From: CALGYY01 sp963678485
Lineage (GTDB): Bacteria > Bacteroidota > Bacteroidia > Bacteroidales > CAIWKO01
Direction of reading: 5' to 3'
Length of the DNA stretch: 64,000 bases
NCBI GenBank assembly: GCA_963678485.1
Contig: OY782882.1
Coordinates: forward strand, 992,001 to 1,056,000
Positions within the stretch are counted from its first letter, which is position 1. The number at the start of each line of letters is the position of its first letter. Shown here in pieces: positions 1 to 8,167 of the stretch. The notes below the pieces were generated by a model that saw only the letters and a list, made by a program, of their open reading frames with translations, had not been told where the DNA came from and did not search any database. The translations under genes and the position numbers were made by a program.

Positions 1-476
1 TAAGCGGCAGAGAATATCCATTTGTGTTGAAAAATTTTATTATTGACGTATTGCGAGGAATCAGAATAGCCACACGTAACACCCTTATTGAATTCTTTTT
101 CATGATTGTGCTGTTCTTTTTTAGCTATGTTCCTATAATTGGATATATCAGTCCGGTAATCATGTTTTTTATTACATGTTACTTCTATGGTTTTTCGATG
201 ATGGATTACACTAATGAAAGAAACCGTCTCAGTATCCGCCAAAGTGTAAGGTTTGTCAGGAGGAACAGGGGATTTTCAATAGCCAACGGCATGGTGTTTT
301 ATCTGATTTTCTTTTTTGTTCCTTTAATCGGATTTATGGTAGCTCCAGCATATGCTGTTGTTGCCGCCACTTTAGGCATAGATGATATAAATAAAATTCC
401 CGTAGAGGAGAAACCAGGTAAATTAAAGAACCCAAAGAAATGGAGAAAGCAAACATCACAGCAGTTTCTTACCTGA
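1..476 (+). CDS. EI24/CysZ-like membrane protein, C-terminal part (5' end outside window)
   Basis: The reading frame is open to the left edge (frame of base 3), so the gene begins before the window; a GTG at 24 is only an internal candidate start. The visible 158 or so residues contain two or three hydrophobic segments (after 'RNTLIEFFFMIV' and 'NGMVFYLIFFFVPLIGF') separated by a basic stretch with 'RFVRRNRG'. That arrangement, with a conserved tyrosine/aspartate 'MDYTNERN' before it and a hydrophobic Gly/Pro/Ala end, is typical of the EI24 domain (CysZ sulfate permease family and its relatives). Whether it moves sulfate is unknown: the sulfate activation genes lie about 8.5 kb away. It overlaps the next gene by 37 bp, so the two are probably cotranscribed. 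Family call fairly sure, substrate not. Confidence 0.75.
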   Translation, partial: SGREYPFVLKNFIIDVLRGIRIATRNTLIEFFFMIVLFFFSYVPIIGYISPVIMFFITCYFYGFSMMDYTNERNRLSIRQSVRFVRRNRGFSIANGMVFYLIFFFVPLIGFMVAPAYAVVAATLGIDDINKIPVEEKPGKLKNPKKWRKQTSQQFLT

Positions 477-1189
477 ACACTCTGCCCTTTGTTTACGGAA
501 TGAAGTCGAAACTGAATAGGGACACCACCAATCTTATGCTGGATGTTCCTTCGGAATGTGCACGAAAAATTCTATTAAACACGGTTGATTTCGGTTTAGC
601 GCCATCAGGCATTCTTCCTTCCATTGATCAACAATATCTACCCTTAGATTATTGCATTGCCGCTGATGGCAAGGTGGACACCGTAATGCTCTACAGTCGC
701 ATGCCACTTGAAAGCATCACCAGCATTCATCTGGACGCTGACTCGAGAACTTCGGTCTTGCTGGTTCGAATCCTTGCAGCACATCATTGGAACATACATC
801 CTGAATGGATACCACAGCTTGGCGGAAATACTCTCAGCGATGCTGAAAGTGTGCTTGCCATTGGTGACAAGGCTTTCGAGATGCGAAACAAATATCCATA
901 CGCATTTGATCTTGCTGAAGAATGGAAAAAAATGACAGGACTCCCCTTTGTATTCGCACGTTGGATGGTTCGTAAGGACACGCATCAATCATTAATTTCA
1001 ACGATACAGGAAGCACTTGAATATGGCGTTTCGCATATTGATGATGCAATTTCAAGTATTCAGAGCAACGAATATCAACATGTGAATATTCCTTATTACC
1101 TGAAAAACTGCATTCAGCTAAAAATGACGAATGATTTTCAGCGAGGGCTGGATTTGTATTTATCATTGATCAAAAACCTTGTTGTATAA
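440..1189 (+). CDS. mqnA: MqnA-type menaquinone biosynthesis protein (chorismate dehydratase family)
   Basis: 249 aa, soluble, no signal peptide. The N-terminus 'VSYLNTLPFVYG' (residues 9-20), the 'DFGLAPSGI' segment near 51-59, the 'AIGDKAFEMR' segment near 140 and 'LPFVFARWMV' are the landmarks of the MqnA/MqnD periplasmic-binding-protein-like fold. MqnA converts chorismate to 3-[(1-carboxyvinyl)oxy]benzoate, the first step of the futalosine route to menaquinone, which many Bacteroidota use for their only quinone. The start ATG lies inside the end of the EI24-like gene (37-bp overlap), which implies translational coupling. No other futalosine gene is in the window. MqnD, the paralogue acting later, is the main alternative; the 'SYLNTLPF' opening favours MqnA. 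Confidence 0.8.
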   Translation: MEKANITAVSYLNTLPFVYGMKSKLNRDTTNLMLDVPSECARKILLNTVDFGLAPSGILPSIDQQYLPLDYCIAADGKVDTVMLYSRMPLESITSIHLDADSRTSVLLVRILAAHHWNIHPEWIPQLGGNTLSDAESVLAIGDKAFEMRNKYPYAFDLAEEWKKMTGLPFVFARWMVRKDTHQSLISTIQEALEYGVSHIDDAISSIQSNEYQHVNIPYYLKNCIQLKMTNDFQRGLDLYLSLIKNLVV

Positions 1190-1195
1190 AACAAT

Positions 1196-1792
1196 TTATA
1201 GGCGGTCGATCATTTTCAAAAGTTCAAGATAAAGGCGCTGTGTAGGCAATCCCATTACATTATAGAACGAACCATTTATTCGCTCTATTCCTACATATCC
1301 GATCCATTCCTGTATCCCATAGGCACCGGCCTTATCATAAGGTTTAAAGGTATCAATATACCATTCGATTTCTTCCTGCTCAAATGCTCTGAACCACACT
1401 TCTGATTCAACGCTGAAACTATGAAGTATTGTTGCAGTCTTAAGTGTAACACCTGTAATAACCTCATGCCTGTTACCTGAGAGTCTGGAAAGGATGTCAA
1501 TGGCATCAGCCCGATCGCGGGGTTTTCCAACAACTTCACCATTAAGCAACACAATGGTATCGGCTGTAATAAGAATGGTATTTTCGGGCAGCTCGTTTGA
1601 TTGAAATGCAGAAGCTTTGAGTTCGCTTAGAAACACAGGTATTTCCTGTCGATGCAAACCTTCCGGCCAACGTTCTTCAACCTCGCGCAATTTAACTTCG
1701 AAATTAATCCCTATTTCTTTCAATAGGTATTGCCTGCGTGGCGAGCCTGACGCAAGTATTAAATGGTACTTATTTATTTTTTCGAGTGACAT
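1196..1792 (-). CDS. maf: Maf family nucleoside triphosphate pyrophosphatase
   Basis: 198 aa, the normal length for Maf. The opening 'LILASGSPRRQYLL' (residues 11-24) is the nucleotide-binding signature, followed by 'ILITADTIV' with the catalytic aspartate, 'VVGKPRDRADA' and 'GNRHEVITGV'. Family members hydrolyse non-canonical or surplus nucleoside triphosphates (dTTP, UTP, modified pyrimidines) to monophosphates and pyrophosphate in the cytoplasm; the old 'septum formation' label comes from overexpression in Bacillus. Its ATG overlaps the stop codon of the UbiA prenyltransferase gene (TAATG, one shared base), so it is translationally coupled as the last gene of a four-gene operon DUF2520-kdsC-ubiA-maf. 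Confidence 0.93.
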   Translation of the reverse strand: MSLEKINKYHLILASGSPRRQYLLKEIGINFEVKLREVEERWPEGLHRQEIPVFLSELKASAFQSNELPENTILITADTIVLLNGEVVGKPRDRADAIDILSRLSGNRHEVITGVTLKTATILHSFSVESEVWFRAFEQEEIEWYIDTFKPYDKAGAYGIQEWIGYVGIERINGSFYNVMGLPTQRLYLELLKMIDRL

Positions 1793-2745
1793 TAAAAACT
1801 GACATAAAGAAGCTGCATGGAAAGGATTCCGGCAAGCATGATTATTTTAAGTAAATTACTGGCAAAATGGTAATCTTTTGCAGTTGTGCATTTTCTTAAA
1901 TGAATAAAGAAATATAACCATAAGCCCCCGAGTACAAAGGCGAAATACCAACCTACAAGTTCGTAACTCCACCTAAATTGGAAATAAACCGTTGCCGCTA
2001 AAATCACAAAAAAGAATAATGACAAACCCAGCAATATTTTTCGCACTTTCGGAATACCGTATACAATGGGTAATGTACGACAACCGGATTCCTGATCGCC
2101 TTCAATATCTTCAATATCCTTGATGATTTCACGTATGAGCGTAACAAAAAATGCAAAAAACGCAAAGCTAAAAACAAGCATATTTAATGTTTTGAAATAC
2201 CCAATGAACTCTGCAAAAACAAGTGGATCGCGCTTTATGGCAAAGAATTCGAATAACCAAACAATGATGATTGAAAATGCGGCCAGTAATGCAATAGTGA
2301 CATTTCCAACAAAAGGTAAACGTTTATACTTTAGCGAATAGTAGAATAGTACCAGTGCAATAATAACGTGAACAAATCCCAGCTTAATAGAGCCTACTTT
2401 GTACGCAACATATCCCCCAATAATGCAACCGAGAATTGTTAAAGCATAATGTAAGACCCCAGCCTGACGCAAACTAACCACCTTACCAATCACTACTTTT
2501 TCAGGACGGTTTACCTGGTCAATTCGAAGGTCGTAAAAATCGTTAATTACATATCCCCCCGCAGCAATAAGCAATGTAGAAATTACAAGCAAGGCAAAAT
2601 CGATATGCCCCATCTGCAAATCAACACCGCGGGAAACAAAGATTGGATAAAAAATTCCGTAACGGACAAAGTACTGCGTAAGTCCGAGCACTATCAGATT
2701 TGGAAGCCTGAACAAACGAGCCAACTGATCAATCGATTTAAACAT
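1792..2745 (-). CDS. UbiA-family prenyltransferase (geranylgeranylglycerol-phosphate geranylgeranyltransferase-like)
   Basis: 317 aa with about eight or nine hydrophobic helices. Both Asp-rich motifs that bind the Mg-diphosphate are present: N68-D69-xx-D72-xxx-D76 ('NDFYDLRID') and D210-xx-D213-xxx-D217. The 'DQVNRPEKVV' that follows the first motif is typical of the clade annotated as digeranylgeranylglyceryl phosphate synthase-like in Bacteroidota. In Archaea this enzyme adds the second isoprenoid chain to glycerol phosphate; the substrate in Bacteroidota is not settled, and menaquinone prenylation (MenA-like) cannot be excluded from sequence alone. The neighbourhood with kdsC and maf is the usual one for this clade. 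It shares one base with maf. Confidence 0.8.
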   Translation of the reverse strand: MFKSIDQLARLFRLPNLIVLGLTQYFVRYGIFYPIFVSRGVDLQMGHIDFALLVISTLLIAAGGYVINDFYDLRIDQVNRPEKVVIGKVVSLRQAGVLHYALTILGCIIGGYVAYKVGSIKLGFVHVIIALVLFYYSLKYKRLPFVGNVTIALLAAFSIIIVWLFEFFAIKRDPLVFAEFIGYFKTLNMLVFSFAFFAFFVTLIREIIKDIEDIEGDQESGCRTLPIVYGIPKVRKILLGLSLFFFVILAATVYFQFRWSYELVGWYFAFVLGGLWLYFFIHLRKCTTAKDYHFASNLLKIIMLAGILSMQLLYVSF

Positions 2746-2777
2746 ATCAATAATAATCTTTTCTTAAATATTAATTT

Positions 2778-3299
2778 TTACCATGTGAATGCATCAGCAT
2801 CCATCCATTTTTCCTGAACCTTCAAAAGTTGTTCAATGATATCGCGTACACATCCTTTGCCTCCGCCAAATGGAGAAATATAGGCAGATATGGCTTTTAT
2901 TTCTTCAGCAGCATCAACAGGGCATACAGCAATACCGGCTGCTTTCATCACGGGATAATCCGGGAGATCATCGCCCATATACAATACTTCCGAAGAAGAA
3001 AAACCATGATCTTGCAAATATTGTTGAAACACAACGGTCTTATCAGTCACACCTAAAAAGGCATCCTTAATACCTAACACACGACAGCGCACTTCCATTG
3101 ACTCTGATATTCCACCAGAAATCACAGCAATATGAACACCTTTCTTAAGTGCAAGTTGAATCGCATATCCGTCCTTTACATAACCAGTTCTTACATGCTC
3201 ACCATTGCTTAAAATGGTAACCGTCCCATCGGAAAGAACTCCATCGTAATCAAATATCAGCGCCTTTATATTGCGTAAGTGTTCTTTGTAATTACTCAT
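2778..3299 (-). CDS. kdsC: KdsC-type 3-deoxy-D-manno-octulosonate 8-phosphate phosphatase (HAD-IIIA)
   Basis: 173 aa, the size of a capless HAD phosphatase. The nucleophile motif 'FDYDGVLSDG' puts the two catalytic aspartates at residues 17 and 19; 'AVISGG' is motif II, and 'MGDDLPDYPVM' carries the motif IV metal-binding aspartates. The end 'FGGGKGCVRDIIEQLL' is the C-terminal tail characteristic of KdsC, which closes the neighbouring active site in the tetramer. The enzyme removes phosphate from KDO-8-phosphate for lipopolysaccharide core synthesis, which fits the later hldD and lptD genes in the window. It overlaps the upstream DUF2520 gene by 4 bp (ATGA type). Confidence 0.9.
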   Translation of the reverse strand: MSNYKEHLRNIKALIFDYDGVLSDGTVTILSNGEHVRTGYVKDGYAIQLALKKGVHIAVISGGISESMEVRCRVLGIKDAFLGVTDKTVVFQQYLQDHGFSSSEVLYMGDDLPDYPVMKAAGIAVCPVDAAEEIKAISAYISPFGGGKGCVRDIIEQLLKVQEKWMDADAFTW

Positions 3300-4084
3300 G
3301 ATACATCATTTTTTTTCATGATTGCCTTGCTAAGCAAATCATATATATCCCGAAGATCTTGTTGGTTCTCGAGGCTTTTAAGATGTTTGGCAATAACAGT
3401 CAAATCTCCACGAAAAGCAGGTCCCGTCTGTACTTCCCAAGGTTTTCGCTCGATAGCTTTTTGAGTTGTTTCTTTAATCAGTGGATGAAGCAACTTGAAG
3501 GAAAGTCCAGCATTTTCAAGTATTTCCTCAGAACAGGAATAAAGAAAGTTGCTAAAATTGCATGCAATCACCGCTGCAAGATGAAGCTGCACGCGCTGTT
3601 CAAGCGTAGTGTCAACCTTAACGCCGCCCAACAGATCAACAAGAAAATTGAGTTGTCCGTGTAATGTAGGATTAACGGCTTCTATACAGAAAGGAATTCC
3701 CTTTAATGATAATTGCTTATCCTTTGAAAAAGTTTGTAAAGGATAAAATACTCCGGTGTTTTTTATATGCGCAGAAATGGCCACAGATCCAAGAGAACCA
3801 CTGGTATGAACTACGGCAGTTTCAGGATCTTCTAACTTCAGTTGAGTTGATACCTCAGCAACAGCATCATCAGGCACGCTGATAATGATTAAATCCACTG
3901 AAGGAAGCACTGAATCAAGAGCATCAATAACATTGCACTGCAGGCTGGTTGCCAGCATCGATGCAGAAGCATTGCTGCGACTCCACACCCAATCAATGAT
4001 GCATGGTTCCTTTTGCAGAGCCTTTGCAAGATGGGTGGCCACATTTCCAGCCCCAATAAATCCAATATGTAATGCCTGTTGCAT
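3296..4084 (-). CDS. Rossmann-like and DUF2520 domain protein
   Basis: 262 aa. An N-terminal NAD(P)-type Rossmann fold opens with 'IGFIGAGNVATHLAKAL' (residues 7-23), and 'DLIIISVPDDAVAEV' is the usual strand 4 region. The second half ('LHLAAVIACNFSNFLYSC' and 'LHPLIKETTQKA') matches the helical DUF2520 domain. The family resembles ketopantoate and pyrroline-5-carboxylate reductases, but no reaction is established. In Bacteroidota it is regularly encoded just upstream of kdsC, as here, so it is the first gene of the operon that ends in maf. A TAnnTTTG box lies only 4 nt before the ATG, so the operon mRNA may be leaderless. Confidence 0.85.
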   Translation of the reverse strand: MQQALHIGFIGAGNVATHLAKALQKEPCIIDWVWSRSNASASMLATSLQCNVIDALDSVLPSVDLIIISVPDDAVAEVSTQLKLEDPETAVVHTSGSLGSVAISAHIKNTGVFYPLQTFSKDKQLSLKGIPFCIEAVNPTLHGQLNFLVDLLGGVKVDTTLEQRVQLHLAAVIACNFSNFLYSCSEEILENAGLSFKLLHPLIKETTQKAIERKPWEVQTGPAFRGDLTVIAKHLKSLENQQDLRDIYDLLSKAIMKKNDVS

Positions 4085-4088
4085 GCTG

Positions 4089-4096
4089 CAAAATTA
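4089..4096 (-). promoter_or_regulatory. Bacteroidota -7 box (TAATTTTG on the minus strand) for the DUF2520-kdsC-ubiA-maf operon
   Basis: Perfect match to TAnnTTTG, with a TTG -33 element at 4116-4118 on the minus strand, 19 nt away. Only four bases separate the box from the ATG at 4084, so transcription should start at or within a base or two of the start codon. Confidence 0.6.
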
Positions 4097-4154
4097 CTTT
4101 TTATTATCCACAACCCAAAGGAATAGAAATACTAAAGAAATTGTACTAAAATTC

Positions 4155-4826
4155 TCAGTAGAGAATCTCATAAGTCACAGTATCGCTTGCGATGCAGTAA
4201 ATAGTTGCATTATGCAGAATAGTATTGGAGTTTTTGGTGACATTCCATGTAGCGACTACATTTTGGTTTCCGAAGGTTTTACATTTCCACCACTGATCCA
4301 CAGCCACTCCGTAGCCAAAACGAAGGGTATTGTCGCAACACTCGTAGCAACCAAGCCAACCAGAGGAGAAGGTGTAGGAAATCGCATCATTATCGTCAAT
4401 AGGAGCAGTATTTACAATATGAAGTTTTATATATCCGATTGGATAAATGCTGTACTCCGGATAATACGGTGTTCCGGCAACAAGTTCACTTCCCGAGATA
4501 TCGGTACTTAAAGAAAAATAATTTTCTTTCGAAATTGCAATTCGATACATTGATGCCCGTTCTTCCTCGATTTCAAAAGAGAACTTTCCTGAAGCATCGG
4601 TGGTTGTCCGTGCAACCTCAGTAAAGCCGGAATTATACACCCCGTTAGTGACCTTTGTGGAAGAAAAAACAACCCGGGCAGCTTCCACATTTATTCCCGT
4701 ATTCGGATCCTTCACTGTTCCTTCAACAATAATGAGGTTTTTGTCTTTATTACAGGATGGAATAAAGGACAACGAACCAAGCGTTGAACCTAACAGAAGC
4801 AGCGGAAAGATTAGTTTGCGAAACAT
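4155..4826 (-). CDS. Lipoprotein with carboxypeptidase-regulatory-like beta-sandwich domain
   Basis: 223 aa from the ATG at 4826; a longer frame from 4856 adds ten residues in front of the signal peptide and is less likely. Residues 1-24 form a lipoprotein signal with the lipid-attachment cysteine at C25 ('FIPSC'). Residues about 31-110 ('VEGTVKDPNTG' through 'TDASGKFSFEI' to 'ENYFSL') look like a CarboxypepD_reg-type beta sandwich, found as an adaptor in many Bacteroidota surface proteins. The C-terminal half, rich in Trp, Tyr and Cys ('GCYECCD'), is not recognised. The gene stands alone between the DUF2520 operon promoter and the large barrel protein. Function unknown; probably anchored in the outer membrane or facing the periplasm. 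Confidence 0.7.
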   Translation of the reverse strand: MFRKLIFPLLLLGSTLGSLSFIPSCNKDKNLIIVEGTVKDPNTGINVEAARVVFSSTKVTNGVYNSGFTEVARTTTDASGKFSFEIEEERASMYRIAISKENYFSLSTDISGSELVAGTPYYPEYSIYPIGYIKLHIVNTAPIDDNDAISYTFSSGWLGCYECCDNTLRFGYGVAVDQWWKCKTFGNQNVVATWNVTKNSNTILHNATIYCIASDTVTYEILY

Positions 4827-4893
4827 AATTTGACTTTTTACATGATAAAAATACAAAATAATTTAATGTTTCGGGCAGATTCAGCATAAATAA

Positions 4894-7734
4894 CTATTGA
4901 ATCCCACTAAGATTCATACTATAGAGAAATTCAGGAACAAAGCGGTTTTCTGAAGGAATGTAACTGCAGCGTCCACCAATGGTGAATGGAGCTAAAAATC
5001 GAAGGATATGAATATCGGTATAAAGCTCAAGTCCGGTGGTCATCAAGGTCTTTGAACTACCTGAATAAACACCACTTGCATAGTCTAAAAAAGCATTGGC
5101 CCATATACGCTTCATATAAAAAACAGAGCCACAATGTAAATCGGGGTAAGCTAAGGGCAGCGTATAATTGGCTGATGCGCTTAAAAAACGATCAAGATAT
5201 TCATCTCTAATCCCGCGCGGCCATTCGATGATATCAACATATTTCAATGGCTTCAGTGTATTCTTTTGCCATGAAGCATTTATGTAAAAATTATGATGAC
5301 GGCCGATTCCCGGAAAATAAAAGGCACTGCGCACAGCCATCATATCACCCATCATATACCCATCAAAAGGTGTGTGTCTGTAATCAAGCACCAGCGTCTG
5401 CCCCCACCGCGATTGAATACATTTTTGTGGAGAAATAATCTGATTACTCCAATACAGCTGATAATCGAGAGTTCTTATATAACCCCGAAACATTTGATCG
5501 GGGTAATTTTTTAAATGATCAATTTTATAATATGTTGAAGAAAATCTTAGTTGCAGCCATCTCAGCCATCTACCTGATGAAAGATTCAGGGGCACTCTGA
5601 TTGATGGTTGCAGGGAGGTTTCTGCCCAACGGATGCGGTCAGTGCTAAGACTGTCCCGCGAAGGCGCCGAACGCATTCCATAGGAAAAGCGGAAATCGAT
5701 GATTGGATACCACTGTCGAAAACTAATATTGGCGAAATAGGTCCCTGCTTTTTCTCTTAAATTATACTCCCACCCTAAGGTTCCCAAAAGCGTTGTAAGC
5801 TTATTCTGCGACATCAGCGTAAGTCCGGGTTTCACCGTTTGCTTGTCTGCATTGATTGAGATAGGTCCCCAACTGTGCGGGTTTAATAAATGAAGGAACT
5901 TCCGGTATTTCTTTATAGTATATGCTGAAGTATCTTTATACTCATTACGTCCAAGCTCCTGTGAAAGCAGCGGTTGAAAAATACGTTCAGTTACCTTTAC
6001 TGTGTCAACCGGCACCCATGAATATATGTTTATCGGCATTGCAGAAATAATATAACCATCCGAAGTATATTCCGAAAAAACTAATGTATTGCCATCGCTG
6101 GAAATGTCCGGTTCGTAAGCACCATATGCAGTTGAAGTAACCTTATAAGTACTTCTCGTATTTGTATCGAAAACAAAGATTTGATCCTTTCCAAGTGAAC
6201 CTGACGAAAAATAAATTTTAGAACCATTCATTACGGGGTTATAAAAATCCTTTAAGCCACCAACCTCGAAATAACTAATACGCGTTAAATTACTATCAGC
6301 AACTAATAGTTTCTTCCCATTGTTATCGAGATATACGGCAACAATTATATTGGCTGCTTTGCTCCATGAAGGAGTTAATATTTGTACACCAAAAGGAAAA
6401 CTCATTTTCTGTAACTGGCGTCCTTTGGCCGGTTCCCGAATTTCTAAGGCATTAGTATTTTGAAGATTTATTGAAACACATGCGATTCGTTTTCCATCCA
6501 TTGATAAAGCGGGTGCGAATAACCGACTGCGTGAAGTCAGTTTCTTTTTTCTTTTTTTATTGAGATCGAAACGCCAAATATTAGAATAATTACGGTTTTC
6601 CCATCGAGGATCATAACCAGCTTCCGCCCAAACCACCGAAGATTTTGCCACCGAAAGAGAGGATTCGCTGTAGTAGCCAGTTGCAAAGACTTTGGTACAA
6701 TGCCCGTTGGTATCAAGATGCACAACATGTCTCACTTCATTAATCCCGGTACGGAAGGCAAGAAGTCCATTATTCGCTAATAATCCAGCATGATTATAAC
6801 TTGTGTAATGCCGTGCTGTTGGGCTTAACCGAGTTGTAACAGAGGTTGGTTCATTGTTCAGATTCATGCGCCACAGACTATCGAGTTGATGCATACAGCG
6901 CTTATACAATTTCACTTTCGATAATCCGCTGGTCTTTCTAATTCCGCGATTAAAGGGCGTAATCATAATTGGACATGCTCCAGCTTTGTGTAAAGCACGT
7001 TCCCAGATTTCGCTACCAAAATCTCTGCGAGCCATGGTTACAATGTGGTATCCCAGAACATAGTGATCGGGGACGAAATCGCGGTACGAACCAAACACAG
7101 CCTTATCGTAGGAATACATACCCTTGTTTAAGAGTTGTGCCCTCAGTTCCACATCAAACGATGGAAGTCTGCCACGCCCAGCGTTACTGAGCAGTGTCTC
7201 GGTAAGTGTTGCATCACCTTCAATAAACCAGAAAGGCACAAATGCGCCCATTACACCTGCCGTTATTTGTTCGCCAAAGAACCACGACAACACGTGGGTT
7301 AGTCCACGGTTCACCGAAGTAAGTTGCACCAAATGTCGATACTCATGAACTGCAAGTTGCTCATTCCAATCCTGAACATCGTTATTCTGCGGCGGTGTTG
7401 TTACAAATTCCATTCGTCGTGGAGCCCAGGCCACAAAAGCATTTGAAAACACACTAGAAGGATGAAGAATAACGGACATGCGTTTAGGCTGCACTTGTAA
7501 ACTGTAGGCTCCTTTTGCATAACCCGCTTCCAATGCTGTCGCTAACTGACGTGCAACGCGCTCTGCACTATCAGGAAACACCACATTAAAATGCTCGGTC
7601 TTAATTTGTCTCCAATGAAAAGATGCGGGATCCTGACCGCTCTCATAAAACTGTGCGGTTGACAGCATCGACAGGCCAAACAGGAGAAACAGTACACTTA
7701 GCAGGGATTTCACAATAGCATGTTTGTTTACCAA
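4894..7734 (-). CDS. Large secreted gluzincin-like / beta-propeller / outer-membrane beta-barrel protein
   Basis: 946 aa with an N-terminal signal peptide ending near 'STAQ' (residue 28). Residues 35-180 resemble a peptidase MA-like gluzincin domain: the phrase 'TEHFNVVFP', a zinc motif H130-E131-xx-H134 ('HEYRH') and a downstream glutamate E172 ('FIEGDA'). Residues about 320-600 contain TolB/PD40-like propeller blades ('DGKRIACVS', 'SSDGNTLVFSEY'). From about 640 the chain alternates aromatic/hydrophobic strands and ends in an outer-membrane barrel. This looks like a surface protease or assembly factor tethered by its own barrel; no substrate can be inferred. It stands in a single-gene unit, divergent from the PF04020 gene. 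Confidence 0.7.
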   Translation of the reverse strand: MVNKHAIVKSLLSVLFLLFGLSMLSTAQFYESGQDPASFHWRQIKTEHFNVVFPDSAERVARQLATALEAGYAKGAYSLQVQPKRMSVILHPSSVFSNAFVAWAPRRMEFVTTPPQNNDVQDWNEQLAVHEYRHLVQLTSVNRGLTHVLSWFFGEQITAGVMGAFVPFWFIEGDATLTETLLSNAGRGRLPSFDVELRAQLLNKGMYSYDKAVFGSYRDFVPDHYVLGYHIVTMARRDFGSEIWERALHKAGACPIMITPFNRGIRKTSGLSKVKLYKRCMHQLDSLWRMNLNNEPTSVTTRLSPTARHYTSYNHAGLLANNGLLAFRTGINEVRHVVHLDTNGHCTKVFATGYYSESSLSVAKSSVVWAEAGYDPRWENRNYSNIWRFDLNKKRKKKLTSRSRLFAPALSMDGKRIACVSINLQNTNALEIREPAKGRQLQKMSFPFGVQILTPSWSKAANIIVAVYLDNNGKKLLVADSNLTRISYFEVGGLKDFYNPVMNGSKIYFSSGSLGKDQIFVFDTNTRSTYKVTSTAYGAYEPDISSDGNTLVFSEYTSDGYIISAMPINIYSWVPVDTVKVTERIFQPLLSQELGRNEYKDTSAYTIKKYRKFLHLLNPHSWGPISINADKQTVKPGLTLMSQNKLTTLLGTLGWEYNLREKAGTYFANISFRQWYPIIDFRFSYGMRSAPSRDSLSTDRIRWAETSLQPSIRVPLNLSSGRWLRWLQLRFSSTYYKIDHLKNYPDQMFRGYIRTLDYQLYWSNQIISPQKCIQSRWGQTLVLDYRHTPFDGYMMGDMMAVRSAFYFPGIGRHHNFYINASWQKNTLKPLKYVDIIEWPRGIRDEYLDRFLSASANYTLPLAYPDLHCGSVFYMKRIWANAFLDYASGVYSGSSKTLMTTGLELYTDIHILRFLAPFTIGGRCSYIPSENRFVPEFLYSMNLSGIQ

Positions 7735-7754
7735 ACGAAGGTAATCAAATTTGC

Positions 7755-7762
7755 TATATTTG
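7755..7762 (+). promoter_or_regulatory. Bacteroidota -7 box (TATATTTG) for the PF04020 membrane protein
   Basis: Exact TAnnTTTG match. Four bases separate it from the ATG at 7767, which suggests a leaderless transcript, or translation from the second in-frame ATG at 7776. No well-spaced -33 TTG was found: the nearest TTTG, at 7723-7726, is 28 nt away. Confidence 0.55.
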
Positions 7763-7766
7763 CATT

Positions 7767-8159
7767 ATGGAAACGATGAATAAAAAAGACAGCAAAGCAA
7801 AAAGTCTGGGGCGCTTTTTACTCAAGATTCTCATCTCTTCAATAGCCGTATATATCACTTCATGGTTATTGCCCGGAGTGCATACCGGACAATTTTTGAT
7901 AGCGGTATTAGTCGCGTTGGCACTTGGAGTAATCAATACTTTTTTACGCCCGATATTGATTTACTTAACGATTCCTCTCACCGTTTTCACGTTTGGGCTT
8001 TTCCTGATTATCATCAATGCAGCGATGGTAATCCTTGTATCCCGTATTGTGCCCGGGTTTCAGGTGGATGGCTTCTGGTGGGCAGTAGCCTTTAGTGTAA
8101 TCCTCAGTATTATCACAGGATTACTGGAATTACCTGTTCGCAAGCAACGACAAGAATAG
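7767..8159 (+). CDS. Small four-helix membrane protein, 'phage holin family' PF04020 type
   Basis: 130 aa (127 aa if the ATG at 7776 is used). Four hydrophobic helices are visible. The motif 'NTFLRPILIYLTIPLTVFTFGLF' region is the hallmark of PF04020, and 'VPGFQVDGFWWAV' marks the loop before the last helix. The family is found in ordinary chromosomes of many phyla; the name comes from a mycobacteriophage relative and does not imply a prophage here. Function is not established. It is a single gene with its own promoter, convergent with a lipoprotein gene (8 bp between the ends). Confidence 0.85.
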   Translation: METMNKKDSKAKSLGRFLLKILISSIAVYITSWLLPGVHTGQFLIAVLVALALGVINTFLRPILIYLTIPLTVFTFGLFLIIINAAMVILVSRIVPGFQVDGFWWAVAFSVILSIITGLLELPVRKQRQE

Positions 8160-8167
8160 ATACTCTG

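Noticed and set aside
7767..8159. Prophage sign, because the protein belongs to a 'phage holin' family
   Set aside because: PF04020 proteins are widespread chromosomal proteins; no phage genes surround it.
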